The position numbers and the translations under genes were made by a program. Shown one piece after another: positions 7,988 through 15,313 of a stretch of DNA of 44,028 bases. Positions within the stretch are counted from its first letter, which is position 1. Each line of letters begins with the position of its first letter. The notes under the pieces are model-generated. The model was given only the letters and a program-made list of their open reading frames with translations. It did no database searches and was not told where the DNA came from. The stretch comes from Sulfurospirillum sp. UBA12182. GTDB lineage: Bacteria; Campylobacterota; Campylobacteria; Campylobacterales; Sulfurospirillaceae. The DNA lies in NCBI GenBank assembly GCA_002742765.1, contig DLUF01000115.1, forward strand, positions 1 to 44,028, written 5' to 3'.

Positions 7988-8068
7988 TTAAAACAACTTT
8001 GGTTTTCTTGTGCTTGCACTCTCTGTGAGAAAATCTGCACTAAAAGTCTTTCCTCTTCCTCTTGCCAT
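7988..8068 (-). pseudogene. Short leftward coding fragment, unknown
   Basis: A 26-codon frame starting MARGRGKTFSADFLTE and ending TRKPKLF, with GGAG about 7 nt before its ATG. Having a ribosome-binding site yet being so short suggests the 5' end of a gene cut off by the deletion that removed the integrase body. I do not recognise the protein. It may also be chance. Confidence 0.3.
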
Positions 8069-8103
8069 ATCTATCTCCTAAAATCTTAGATATATTCTAT
8101 CTT

Positions 8104-8262
8104 TTAGGAATTTAAAATCTCAAATTTACTGTCTAAAAGCATATTGACTTCATAATTTTTCCAATCTTTTCCCCATGCATGTTCCCAGTGTTCTTGATCT
8201 TCTAACCGATTGTATGCTAAGCCCTCTTTTGCTTCTTGTTTGTCTCCCCTTACTTGACATAA
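8104..8262 (-). pseudogene. Leftward gene fragment without a start codon
   Basis: An open frame of about 52 codons with no ATG, GTG or TTG at its upstream end. It encodes KEGLAYNRLEDQEHWEHAW, then KDWKNYEVNMLLDSKFEILNS and a stop. The composition (Trp, His, Glu-rich, no low complexity) looks like real protein, probably the C-terminal end of a lost island gene. I do not recognise the family. Confidence 0.35.
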
Positions 8263-8286
8263 TTATCCGATTATCGTATAATTATG
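8254..8286 (+). promoter_or_regulatory. Consensus promoter with overlapping palindromic operator for the toxin module
   Basis: TTGACA (8254-8259), a 17-bp spacer and TATAAT (8277-8282) give a perfect sigma-70 consensus. The promoter is covered by a 29-bp near-perfect palindrome (8258-8286; arms CATAATTAT and ATAATTATG, with inner CGAT/ATCG). A protein bound here would block RNA polymerase. The next gene has a helix-turn-helix-like start, so autoregulation by that antitoxin candidate is the natural reading. The transcript would begin about 10 bp upstream of the ribosome-binding site GGGAG. Confidence 0.8.
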
Positions 8287-8302
8287 AAAAAAGGGAGCTG
8301 TT

Positions 8303-8695
8303 ATGAAAACAAAAGAAATTCACTCTATACTTGGTGTTGCTCCCGCTACATTTTTTGACCGGAACAAGGCAGATAGTAAAAAAAAGAAACTTGCAAAACT
8401 ACTAAAAGAGTTAGATACTGATACTGTTGTCACTCTTTTAGAAAAAGCGAAACAAAAACCTAAAAAACCCAATATGCTTTTATATACGGTTAATCAATCT
8501 ATAGGAGATAAATCAAAACATTTTACGCTTACAAGTCTCAAAAATCTTTTTTATAAAAAAGAGCCTTTCAATCTTTATGACAAGTATGCTATAAATACTA
8601 TAAAAGTTGAGGCTACTAACATTGAAATTGAGCAATTTGCCAACTATTATAAGATACCTATGCAAAGAATTTATAGAGTACTCAAAGCATGTTAA
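8303..8695 (+). CDS. Putative antitoxin/DNA-binding partner of the AbiEii-like toxin
   Basis: A 130-residue basic protein. The first 45 residues (KEIHSILGVAPATFFDRNK followed by KLAKLLKEL) look like a helix-turn-helix. The rest is helical with a conserved-looking FTLTSLKNLFYKKEPFNLYDKY segment. GGGAG lies 7 nt before the ATG. It overlaps the toxin gene by 7 nt, and the perfect promoter/operator at 8254-8286 is directly upstream. Position and DNA-binding start suggest the antitoxin and autorepressor of an AbiE-like system, but it is much shorter than characterised AbiEi proteins and I cannot assign a family. Confidence 0.6.
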   Translation: MKTKEIHSILGVAPATFFDRNKADSKKKKLAKLLKELDTDTVVTLLEKAKQKPKKPNMLLYTVNQSIGDKSKHFTLTSLKNLFYKKEPFNLYDKYAINTIKVEATNIEIEQFANYYKIPMQRIYRVLKAC

Positions 8696-9384
8696 AAAAT
8701 ATTGAATTTATCAAACAACATTATAGTAATCAAATTGAGACACTAAACTGCTTTATCGATGATGCATATCCAAATCTACCAAATCAAGATACTTCACAAG
8801 TTCATTTTGGCGGTGGAACTGCCTTAGCGATATATTACTTTCAACATAGACTGAGCTTTGATGTAGATTTATTTGTGCAAGACCCGCAAATAATAACATA
8901 TCTCAGTCCTAAACATTGGATAGAAGATAGCCAAGCTTTTGGAGATGAAGCATATATAGATTTTGCGCATCATATTCGTGTTTTATCTTCTAAAAACAAA
9001 ATCAAATTAGATGTCCTTGTAGCACAAGACAACCTCGCAAATTGTTTTATTGATGATTCAAATATACTCTTTAATACAACTGTACATGTAGAAAGTATAG
9101 AAGACATTATTGCAAAGAAAATTATCTATAGAAGAGAAGAAAATTTTACAAGAGATATAATAGATATTGGCATTGCCATCCAAAAAGAAAATATCCTTGA
9201 AAAACTAATAGCTTTAGAGGCTATAACAAATCAAGATATTCGTGAATTGCATAATGCTCTTGATAAATTAGATAAGCATAAATATAATATGGAATTAACA
9301 ATTGTTAATCCTTTTAAACAGTATTTTGAAATAGCAAAAAATTCAGCAGAAATCATCCAAAAAGAGTGTAAAATTTTTCTATAG
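8689..9384 (+). CDS. AbiEii/AbiGii-family nucleotidyltransferase toxin
   Basis: A 231-residue nucleotidyltransferase-like protein (DUF1814/AbiEii). The family motifs are visible: GGGTALAIYYFQHRLSFDVDLF (residues about 41-62; the G-G-T and D-x-D pair form the nucleotide and metal site), KLDVLVA (about 102-108), and KKIIYRREENFTRDIIDI (about 142-159; K and RD..D signature). AbiEii proteins are bacteriostatic toxins that also give phage defence by abortive infection, and relatives modify tRNA ends. It overlaps its partner by 7 nt and lies in the tmRNA-integrated island, a common place for defence genes. The family is well supported; the phage-defence role is inferred. Confidence 0.85.
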   Translation: MLKNIEFIKQHYSNQIETLNCFIDDAYPNLPNQDTSQVHFGGGTALAIYYFQHRLSFDVDLFVQDPQIITYLSPKHWIEDSQAFGDEAYIDFAHHIRVLSSKNKIKLDVLVAQDNLANCFIDDSNILFNTTVHVESIEDIIAKKIIYRREENFTRDIIDIGIAIQKENILEKLIALEAITNQDIRELHNALDKLDKHKYNMELTIVNPFKQYFEIAKNSAEIIQKECKIFL

Positions 9385-9467
9385 TAATCAAGTTTTACAG
9401 TACTAAATGAATTATTTTTCTTTTAAGGTTCTTAATTTTAAGTGGTTTTATTATGCACTTTGGTTGA

Positions 9468-9484
9468 CCACAGCTCCACCAATT
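9468..9484 (+). repeat. attR: right copy of the 17-bp tmRNA-end repeat
   Basis: An exact copy of CCACAGCTCCACCAATT from 7783-7799. It marks the right edge of the mini-island. The 83 bp between the toxin stop and this site hold only AT-rich sequence and a small CTTAA/TTAAG inverted repeat. Confidence 0.85.
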
Positions 9485-9507
9485 TTATCTTTATAAAATC
9501 ACAAAAA

Positions 9508-9541
9508 TGCTATAATCAAAGTTATTTTTCAATTTATGGAG
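9508..9541 (+). promoter_or_regulatory. mlaA promoter and ribosome-binding site
   Basis: An extended -10, TGCTATAAT (9508-9516), lies about 33 bp before the mlaA ATG at 9549, and GGAG (9539-9542 region) is about 7 nt before the ATG. It lies just outside the attR repeat, so it belongs to the original chromosome. Confidence 0.6.
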
Positions 9542-9548
9542 TTTAAGT

Positions 9549-10265
9549 ATGAGATTTTTGCTTGGCCTGCTACTCATATTTTCAACTCTTTTTTCTCAAA
9601 ATCTTCAGAGTGATTTTTCTGAAGAATTTGGATACAAAGAGGAGAAAAAAGATCTGTTTTATGAGTATAACTCTTTTATGACCAATGTTAATGACACGGT
9701 TTATACTTATATTTTCAATCCCCTTGCAAAAGGCTATGAAGATATAGTTGCTCAGGATATAAGAATCGGGATATCGAATGCATATGAAAATATCAAATTC
9801 CCAATCAGATTTATAAACAATATCTTACAATTTAAGTTTAAAAACTCTTTTGTTGAACTTGAAAGATTTGTCATCAACTCATCTTTGGGGTTTTTAGGAT
9901 TTGGAGATGTTGCAAAAACTCAATTTGGCTTAGATGCCAAAAAAGAGGATTTTGGACAAACTCTAGGATACTATGGCTTTAACAACACTCCGCACATCGT
10001 ACTTCCTCTTTTAGGACCTTCTAATTTACGAGATATTTTTGGTATGGGTGGAGACTATTTTGCAAATCCTCTATCTTATGTTGAAAATCGTGGAAATCTT
10101 TTAGCAAATGACGAAGAGTCTACATATGTTAAAGCTTTTGATACACTCAATGAAAACTCTTTTAATTATAAAAGATATGAAAGTATCAAAAAAGATTCTC
10201 TGAACTTATATATTCTTTTACGAGATGCTTATGAGCAAAAACGAGATAGAGAAATATCGGAGTAA
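9549..10265 (+). CDS. mlaA: MlaA (VacJ)-family outer-membrane lipid-asymmetry protein
   Basis: 238 residues with a signal peptide (MRFLLGLLLIFSTLFSQ). The MlaA core is clear: FINNILQFKFKNSFVELERFVINSSLGFLGFGDVA, EDFGQTLGYYGF and VLPLLGPSNLRDIFG. MlaA removes misplaced phospholipid from the outer leaflet of the outer membrane and passes it to periplasmic MlaC. Unlike the E. coli protein it shows no lipobox cysteine, so it may be held in the membrane without a lipid anchor. It is followed by mlaC (the old frame overlaps slightly) and an RND exporter rather than mlaFEDB. Confidence 0.9.
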   Translation: MRFLLGLLLIFSTLFSQNLQSDFSEEFGYKEEKKDLFYEYNSFMTNVNDTVYTYIFNPLAKGYEDIVAQDIRIGISNAYENIKFPIRFINNILQFKFKNSFVELERFVINSSLGFLGFGDVAKTQFGLDAKKEDFGQTLGYYGFNNTPHIVLPLLGPSNLRDIFGMGGDYFANPLSYVENRGNLLANDEESTYVKAFDTLNENSFNYKRYESIKKDSLNLYILLRDAYEQKRDREISE

Positions 10266-10269
10266 CAAC

Positions 10270-10839
10270 ATGAAAATAATAACCTTTTTATTAGTATTTT
10301 TACTAGGTACAAATCTTTATGCTTTACAAGAAGATAAAATCCTCTCAACTATGCAAGAAAAAGTTGATTTTGCTACTAAAACGCTTATGCAAAAAGATAA
10401 AAAAATCCAAGAAAAAGCCAAACAAATCTTTTCAGAGATTGAAGGAGTTTTCGATATGCCCCTTATGGGTAGACTCTCTTTAGGAAAATACTGGAATACT
10501 TTATCAAAAGAGCAACAAAATCTTTTTCTCTCTCTTTTTGAAGAGTTTATGAAAAACTCTTACATCGACCAGCTTGAACTTTATAACAATGAAAAAATCA
10601 CCATCAAAGAGTTAGAAAAAATCAAAGAAAATAGAATCTATCTGCACTCACAAATACAAGGGGAAAAAGAGGTTTTTAAAATCATTTATAAATTTCACAA
10701 AAATCCACAAAACAACTGGTTGATATATGATGTTGATATCATTGGAGCAAGTATCATCAAGACTTATAAGGCACAATTTGAAGATATAATGGCAAATAAT
10801 TCATTTGATTATTTGATTGAAAAACTAAAAAATCGATAA
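10270..10839 (+). CDS. mlaC: MlaC/Ttg2D-family periplasmic phospholipid-binding protein
   Basis: 189 residues from the ATG at 10270, which has GGAG 7 nt upstream and opens a signal peptide (MKIITFLLVFLLGTNLYA). An upstream in-frame start at 10225 would bury the signal peptide and is rejected. The mature protein matches the MlaC/tolerance family pattern: VDFATKTLM, GRLSLGKYWNTLSKEQQNLFLSLFEEFMKNSY, then the beta-rich WLIYDVDIIGASIIKTYKAQF ending. MlaC carries phospholipid across the periplasm. Four bases follow mlaA, and the next gene starts directly after its stop, so the three are one operon. Confidence 0.88.
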   Translation: MKIITFLLVFLLGTNLYALQEDKILSTMQEKVDFATKTLMQKDKKIQEKAKQIFSEIEGVFDMPLMGRLSLGKYWNTLSKEQQNLFLSLFEEFMKNSYIDQLELYNNEKITIKELEKIKENRIYLHSQIQGEKEVFKIIYKFHKNPQNNWLIYDVDIIGASIIKTYKAQFEDIMANNSFDYLIEKLKNR

Positions 10840-13263
10840 ATGCTAAAAAATTTTTATAAAAATATACTCTTCAAATACCCTTTTGTCTGTATAGCACTTT
10901 TATCGCTTTTTATAGGCTTTTTGGCATACGAGAGTAAGAATTTGGAGATTGATGCGTCTGCTAAAACTTTACTGTTAGAAGATGATAGCGACCTTTTATA
11001 TACCAACAAAATCTCTCAAAAATACAAAAACTTAGATATCTTGGTTGTAGCTTACAGCCCAAAACTGAATCTTTTAGATAAGCAAACACTTCAAGTTATC
11101 CAAAATATTTCTGATGATTTTTTAAAGTTACAACAAGTTGAAGCTGTAACTTCTATCCTCAATGTTCCTCTGCTACAAAGTCCTATACGCCCAATTAATG
11201 AATTAGTAAATGATGTTACAACACTTTTAAGTCCAACAGTAGATAAAAAACTTGCAAAAGAAGAGTTTTTAAATAGTCCAATATACAAAAACAACCTAGT
11301 AAGTAGTGATTTTAAAACTACTGCCATAGTTTTACATGTAAAGGATGATTCTTTATTAAAAGCTCTTCAAGAAGAGCTAAAATCTTTAAAAAAAGGCTCT
11401 TTTGAAGAGTTAACACTACAACAAAAGATAAAACAGTACAGAGATAATAAAAGAGAAGAGACACATCAGTTTATCAAGGACATACGTCAAATCATCGCTC
11501 ATTATGAACAAGATGGGGAGATGTTTTTAGGTGGTGTAAATATGATAGCTGATGATATGATAACTTATATAAAAAATGACCTTTTTATCTATGGATTTGC
11601 TCTTTTAAGTCTTTTAGTTTTAACACTGTGGTTTATCTTTGGGGAATTACGATGGGTTTTTATCCCTGTTATCATCTCTCTAGCTTCCATCATAGCAACA
11701 AGTGGTATGCTTGGGCTTTTTGGATGGGAAGTGACCGTCATCTCCTCAAACTTCATCTCTTTACAGCTTATTATAACTATTTCCATAGTTTTACATTTGA
11801 TTGTCAGATACAGAGAATTAGCTCTTAGTTCACCATTTTTATCAAAAGAAGAGATTATCTTAGAAACTATGCTTTCAAAAGCAAATCCATCATTTTTTGC
11901 TATCATCACCACTATCGTTGGTTTTGCATCTTTATCTTTTTCAAATATCTTACCTGTTATGAATTTAGGTTGGATGATGAGTAGTGGTATCTTTATCTCA
12001 CTCATTTTATCTTTCATCATTTTTCCACTTATTTTGCTCTTTTTAAAACCAACAAAACCAAAAACATCCTTTGAAAAACACTTTTCTCTCACACATTTGT
12101 TTGCAAGAAGCGTACAAAACCATGGAGGAAAAATTCTTTTTTTTAGCACAATTGCTGCTTTATTTAGCCTTAGTGGTGCTAGTAAATTGCTAGTTGAAAA
12201 TAGCTTTATAAACTATTTTAAAAGTTCAACAGAGATTTACAAAGGCATGGAAGTCATTGATAACAAATTAGGGGGAACTACCCCACTTGATTTAATCGTA
12301 AACTTCAAAGAAAAAGAGGTGCAGATGCCTCAAGAAAGTTTAGATGACTTTGCGCAAGAGTTTAGTGAAGATACGAACGAAGCTCAATACTGGTTTACAA
12401 ATTCAAAAATGCAAAAGATTGAACAAATTCATGATTATCTCAATTCACTTCCGCAAATAGGCAATGTCCAATCTCTAGCTACTATCTTAAAAATCGGCAG
12501 ATCTCTCAACAAAGGAAGAGATTTGGATAATTTTCAATTAGCTCTTTTATATAACAAAATTCCACAAAAATATAAAGATATTCTCTTAAGTCCTTATCTA
12601 AATATTGCTGATAATGAAGTACGCTTCACCACAAGGATTATCGATTCTAATCCTGCTTTACGAAGAGATGAACTTATCCAAAAGATTAATCAAGACATAG
12701 GCAAAATCATAAGTGAAGATGAGGGAAGCTATCGCCTCTCTAACCTCATGATTTTATATAACAACATGCTTCAAAGTCTTTTTGATTCGCAGATTAAAAC
12801 TTTAGGTTTTGTGCTCTTTTCTCTTTTTGTGATGTTTTTAATTATATTTCGCTCACTTAAAATCGCTAGTATTGCTATCATTTCAAATGCGATTCCTATA
12901 AGTATTATCTTTGGGATTATGGGTTGGTTTGCAATCCCACTTGATTTGATGACTATAACGATAGCTGCTATAAGCCTTGGGATAGGAGTAGATGATACTA
13001 TTCACTACATTCATAGATACCTTGAAGAGATAAAAAAAGATGGAGATTTTTTAGCAGCTATGCACCGCTCACATAACTCTATCGGTTATGCAATGTACTA
13101 TACAACTTTTGCCATTATACTTGGTTTTTCTGTTCTTGTTTTTTCGAACTTTATACCAACTATCTATTTTGGATTACTTACTGTTTTAGCCATGTTTATG
13201 GCATTACTTTTTGCACTTTTACTTTTACCGAGGCTTTTTATCATCTTTAAGATAAACGCTTAA
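10840..13263 (+). CDS. RND/MMPL-family membrane exporter, probably lipid-related
   Basis: 807 residues with the duplicated RND layout: membrane helix about 12-30, first periplasmic domain about 35-240, helices about 245-400, a helix at about 435, second periplasmic domain about 455-640, helices about 645-800. The conserved helix-4-like segment GIGVDDTIHYIHRYLEE (about 710-726) carries the acidic residues and histidines typical of HpnN/MMPL-type exporters. It starts one base after the mlaC stop. In the absence of mlaFEDB, position suggests that it works with MlaA and MlaC in lipid transport between membranes; this is inferred. It converges on trpA and shares a palindromic gene end with it. Confidence 0.85.
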   Translation: MLKNFYKNILFKYPFVCIALLSLFIGFLAYESKNLEIDASAKTLLLEDDSDLLYTNKISQKYKNLDILVVAYSPKLNLLDKQTLQVIQNISDDFLKLQQVEAVTSILNVPLLQSPIRPINELVNDVTTLLSPTVDKKLAKEEFLNSPIYKNNLVSSDFKTTAIVLHVKDDSLLKALQEELKSLKKGSFEELTLQQKIKQYRDNKREETHQFIKDIRQIIAHYEQDGEMFLGGVNMIADDMITYIKNDLFIYGFALLSLLVLTLWFIFGELRWVFIPVIISLASIIATSGMLGLFGWEVTVISSNFISLQLIITISIVLHLIVRYRELALSSPFLSKEEIILETMLSKANPSFFAIITTIVGFASLSFSNILPVMNLGWMMSSGIFISLILSFIIFPLILLFLKPTKPKTSFEKHFSLTHLFARSVQNHGGKILFFSTIAALFSLSGASKLLVENSFINYFKSSTEIYKGMEVIDNKLGGTTPLDLIVNFKEKEVQMPQESLDDFAQEFSEDTNEAQYWFTNSKMQKIEQIHDYLNSLPQIGNVQSLATILKIGRSLNKGRDLDNFQLALLYNKIPQKYKDILLSPYLNIADNEVRFTTRIIDSNPALRRDELIQKINQDIGKIISEDEGSYRLSNLMILYNNMLQSLFDSQIKTLGFVLFSLFVMFLIIFRSLKIASIAIISNAIPISIIFGIMGWFAIPLDLMTITIAAISLGIGVDDTIHYIHRYLEEIKKDGDFLAAMHRSHNSIGYAMYYTTFAIILGFSVLVFSNFIPTIYFGLLTVLAMFMALLFALLLLPRLFIIFKINA

Positions 13264-13274
13264 GCGTTTATCTT
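13249..13274. terminator. 26-bp perfect palindrome spanning both convergent stop codons
   Basis: AAGATAAACGCTT and its reverse complement meet with no loop, so the exporter and trpA, which overlap by 4 bp, both read AAG ATA AAC GCT TAA and both end Lys-Ile-Asn-Ala. The sequence can form a hairpin in transcripts from either strand. TTCTCTTTT follows on the plus side, so a bidirectional terminator is likely. Confidence 0.6.
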
Positions 13275-14000
13275 CTCTTTTATGATTCTTGCTTTTTCGC
13301 AGATACTCTTTATCTTTTGGGTATCGCTGATAGTATCGTCTAAGAGCACTTTTACAAAAGCACTTCCTACGATAACTCCATCTACTCCCTCAGCTTTTTC
13401 TTTTGCACTTTTTTCATCGACACCAAAACCTACAAAAACAGGTGTTTTGCTATACTCTTTGATACTACTAATTATCCCACTCAAATCCTCACTTGCACCA
13501 CTTCCTGTGATGCCAGCATACGCAACGAGGTAGATAAATCCTTTTGCATCACTAACAAGCTCTCTTACTCTTGGCCTAGAATCAGTTGGTGCTACAAAAC
13601 TTATAAGAGACATATCTTTTGCAACCACTTGTTTTGCATATACTTTTGCCTCTTCTAAAGGAAGATCAGGGATAATGAAGCCTTTTACACCCAGTTCATG
13701 AGCTTTACATGTAAAGCTTTCAAATCCTTTGTGATAAAAAGAGTTAAAATACCCCATCCAAAATGTATCTATATTTGAACTAATCTTAGATGATATATCT
13801 AAGAGATTTTGAATTTTAAAACCATTTTGTAAGGCTTTTAAATTTGCCAATTCTATAACTGGACCATCTGCTACTGGATCAGAAAATGGAATACCTAGTT
13901 CTAACTTATCAACTCCAGCATCTTTCATACTCAAAGCTAAATCAACACTAAATGAGACACTTGGAAATCCCGCTGTTATATATCCTACTAATTCTTTCAA
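13260..14000 (-). CDS. trpA: Tryptophan synthase alpha subunit
   Basis: 246 residues. TrpA cleaves indole-3-glycerol phosphate to indole, which is channelled to TrpB for serine condensation. The catalytic pair is present in LELGIPFSDPVADGP: E34 and D45, equivalent to E. coli E49 and D60. GSGASEDLS and VFVGFGVDEKSA provide the phosphate-binding loops. It is about 20 residues shorter than E. coli TrpA, mainly at the N terminus. The start overlaps the HPt gene stop by 4 bp. No trpB or other trp gene is nearby in the window, so tryptophan genes are scattered here. Confidence 0.95.
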   Translation of the reverse strand: MKELVGYITAGFPSVSFSVDLALSMKDAGVDKLELGIPFSDPVADGPVIELANLKALQNGFKIQNLLDISSKISSNIDTFWMGYFNSFYHKGFESFTCKAHELGVKGFIIPDLPLEEAKVYAKQVVAKDMSLISFVAPTDSRPRVRELVSDAKGFIYLVAYAGITGSGASEDLSGIISSIKEYSKTPVFVGFGVDEKSAKEKAEGVDGVIVGSAFVKVLLDDTISDTQKIKSICEKARIIKEKINA

Positions 14001-14407
14001 TCTCTCTCCAAATTTACAGGAACTTTGATGATGAGAGGTTCTAACATACTAAAATATTCATCATCATTTTCTATGTTTTGTCTATATTTTTCAAACTGGT
14101 CACTGACCATTAACAGCCAGTCGATAAACTCTTCACTCGCTGGACCTTTGAGCATTCTTGCTTCTTCTGCAACATCTTCACACAAAGTAGCTAATTTGAC
14201 AATAGCGTCCAACTTTAAAAAACCAGCGGCTGATTTCATGTTGTGGAAAATCCTAAAAAGTTCGCCCATATTTTCTTCATAATTATCAATTTTATTTAAA
14301 CCGATTATGAGCGGTTCCATATTTTCACACATGATAGAGTAGTGGGATATAAAATCCTCTACAATCTCTAAATCAAAATCAACCTCTAAGCGCGAAAATA
14401 GTCCCAT
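13997..14407 (-). CDS. HPt (histidine phosphotransfer) domain protein
   Basis: 136 residues, all helical. The phosphotransfer signature HNMKSAAGFL is present with H55 as the phospho-acceptor and K58/S59 in the usual spacing. No kinase or receiver domain is fused, so it is a stand-alone shuttle in a phosphorelay or a chemotaxis-like pathway. The partner is not in the neighbourhood. It is translated just ahead of trpA (4-bp overlap), an unusual pairing that may only reflect shared transcription. Confidence 0.82.
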   Translation of the reverse strand: MGLFSRLEVDFDLEIVEDFISHYSIMCENMEPLIIGLNKIDNYEENMGELFRIFHNMKSAAGFLKLDAIVKLATLCEDVAEEARMLKGPASEEFIDWLLMVSDQFEKYRQNIENDDEYFSMLEPLIIKVPVNLERD

Positions 14408-14530
14408 AAAATCCGTTTCCTCAGTAAAAAGTCTAATCCTTGATTGTAATCATACCATTTTTTAGATAAAATCTAATTCAAAATAGGGGCTTTTCATATT
14501 TTTCAAAACTTTGCCCACAAAAGGTTTTTA
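14408..14530. promoter_or_regulatory. Divergent promoter region of HPt-trpA and panB
   Basis: A 123-bp gap between divergent genes. It holds a perfect inverted repeat TTAGAT/ATCTAA (14462-14476) whose centre (TAAAAT) could be a -10, and GATT/AATC nearby (14441-14450). AAAAGG precedes the panB ATG. The promoters themselves are not resolvable by eye. Confidence 0.4.
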
Positions 14531-15313
14531 ATGAGAACAATTTCTTCTATTAAGAAAGCTAAAAACTCTACTCCTCTTACTGTTATAACAGCTTATGACG
14601 CACTTTTTGCGTCAATTTTTAACCAAAAAGTAGATATGATTTTAGTAGGTGATAGTTTAAATATGAGTTTTGGAAATAAACCAGATACACTCTGTGCTAC
14701 TCTTGATGTTATGATATATCACACAAATGCTGTTTGTCTTGGTGCACCTGATACTTTTATCATCTGTGATATGCCTTTTGGAACATATACGGATAAAAAA
14801 ACAGCTCTCAAAAACGCTTCAAGAGTCTATCAAGAGACAAATGCAAATGCTGTTAAGATAGAAGGTGGAGTACAAAGAGCACATATCATCAAAACGCTTA
14901 CAGAAAACTCTATCGCAGTTGTTGGACATATCGGACTTATGCCTCAATTTGTTAGAAGCGAAGGTAGCTACAAAATCAAAGGCAAAAACGAAGAAGAAGC
15001 ACTACAACTTATCAAAGATGCAAAAGCCGTAGAGGAAGCAGGAGCCTTTTGTCTTGTTATAGAAGGAGTCAAAGCTGACGTAGCAAAACGTATCAGTGAA
15101 GCTGTTAGTATCCCAACCATTGGCATAGGTTCTGGAAATGCAACAGATGGACAAGTGCTTGTTTGGAGCGATATGCTAGGTTTTTATGAAAAATTCCAAC
15201 CTAAATTTACAAAACGATATCTTCAAGGAGCTGATTTGGTCAGACAAGCCCTTGATGAATATGTCCAAGAAGTACAAACAAGAAAATTTCCTGCAAAGGA
15301 ACACACTTATTAA
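14531..15313 (+). CDS. panB: 3-methyl-2-oxobutanoate hydroxymethyltransferase
   Basis: 260 residues. PanB adds a hydroxymethyl group from methylene-tetrahydrofolate to ketoisovalerate, the first step to pantothenate and coenzyme A. The metal-binding residues are in place: D41 in VGDSL, the aspartate in ICDMPFGTY, and the glutamate in VKIEGG. The substrate-site stretch [10 protein letters not shown] and the [10 protein letters not shown] loop are also typical. Its TAA overlaps the ruvB ATG by one base, so panB and ruvB are co-translated. Confidence 0.95.
   Translation: MRTISSIKKAKNSTPLTVITAYDALFASIFNQKVDMILVGDSLNMSFGNKPDTLCATLDVMIYHTNAVCLGAPDTFIICDMPFGTYTDKKTALKNASRVYQETNANAVKIEGGVQRAHIIKTLTENSIAVVGHIGLMPQFVRSEGSYKIKGKNEEEALQLIKDAKAVEEAGAFCLVIEGVKADVAKRISEAVSIPTIGIGSGNATDGQVLVWSDMLGFYEKFQPKFTKRYLQGADLVRQALDEYVQEVQTRKFPAKEHTY

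Larger units (their letters stand above)
7783..9484. mobile_element. 1.7-kb mini-island (decayed integrative element) in ssrA
   Basis: The segment is bounded by 17-bp direct repeats of the tmRNA 3' end. It contains the arm-binding start of a tyrosine integrase, two short leftward coding fragments, and a complete two-gene module with an AbiEii-type nucleotidyltransferase. Without the insertion, the tmRNA 3' end would lie directly against the mlaA promoter at 9508. The integrase is truncated and no other mobility gene remains, so the element is probably immobile. What survives intact is the toxin-type module. Confidence 0.8.

Noticed and set aside
8690-9384. Possible transposase or phage gene in the island
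   Set aside because: The GGGTALA, DVDLF and RDIIDI motifs fit AbiEii nucleotidyltransferases; there is no DDE or relaxase signature.
11589-12149. 186-codon leftward open frame inside the RND exporter gene
   Set aside because: It lies wholly antisense to a gene with clear domains, has no ribosome-binding site, and its composition (Lys/Ile/Met-rich, no domain) is that of a mirror frame.
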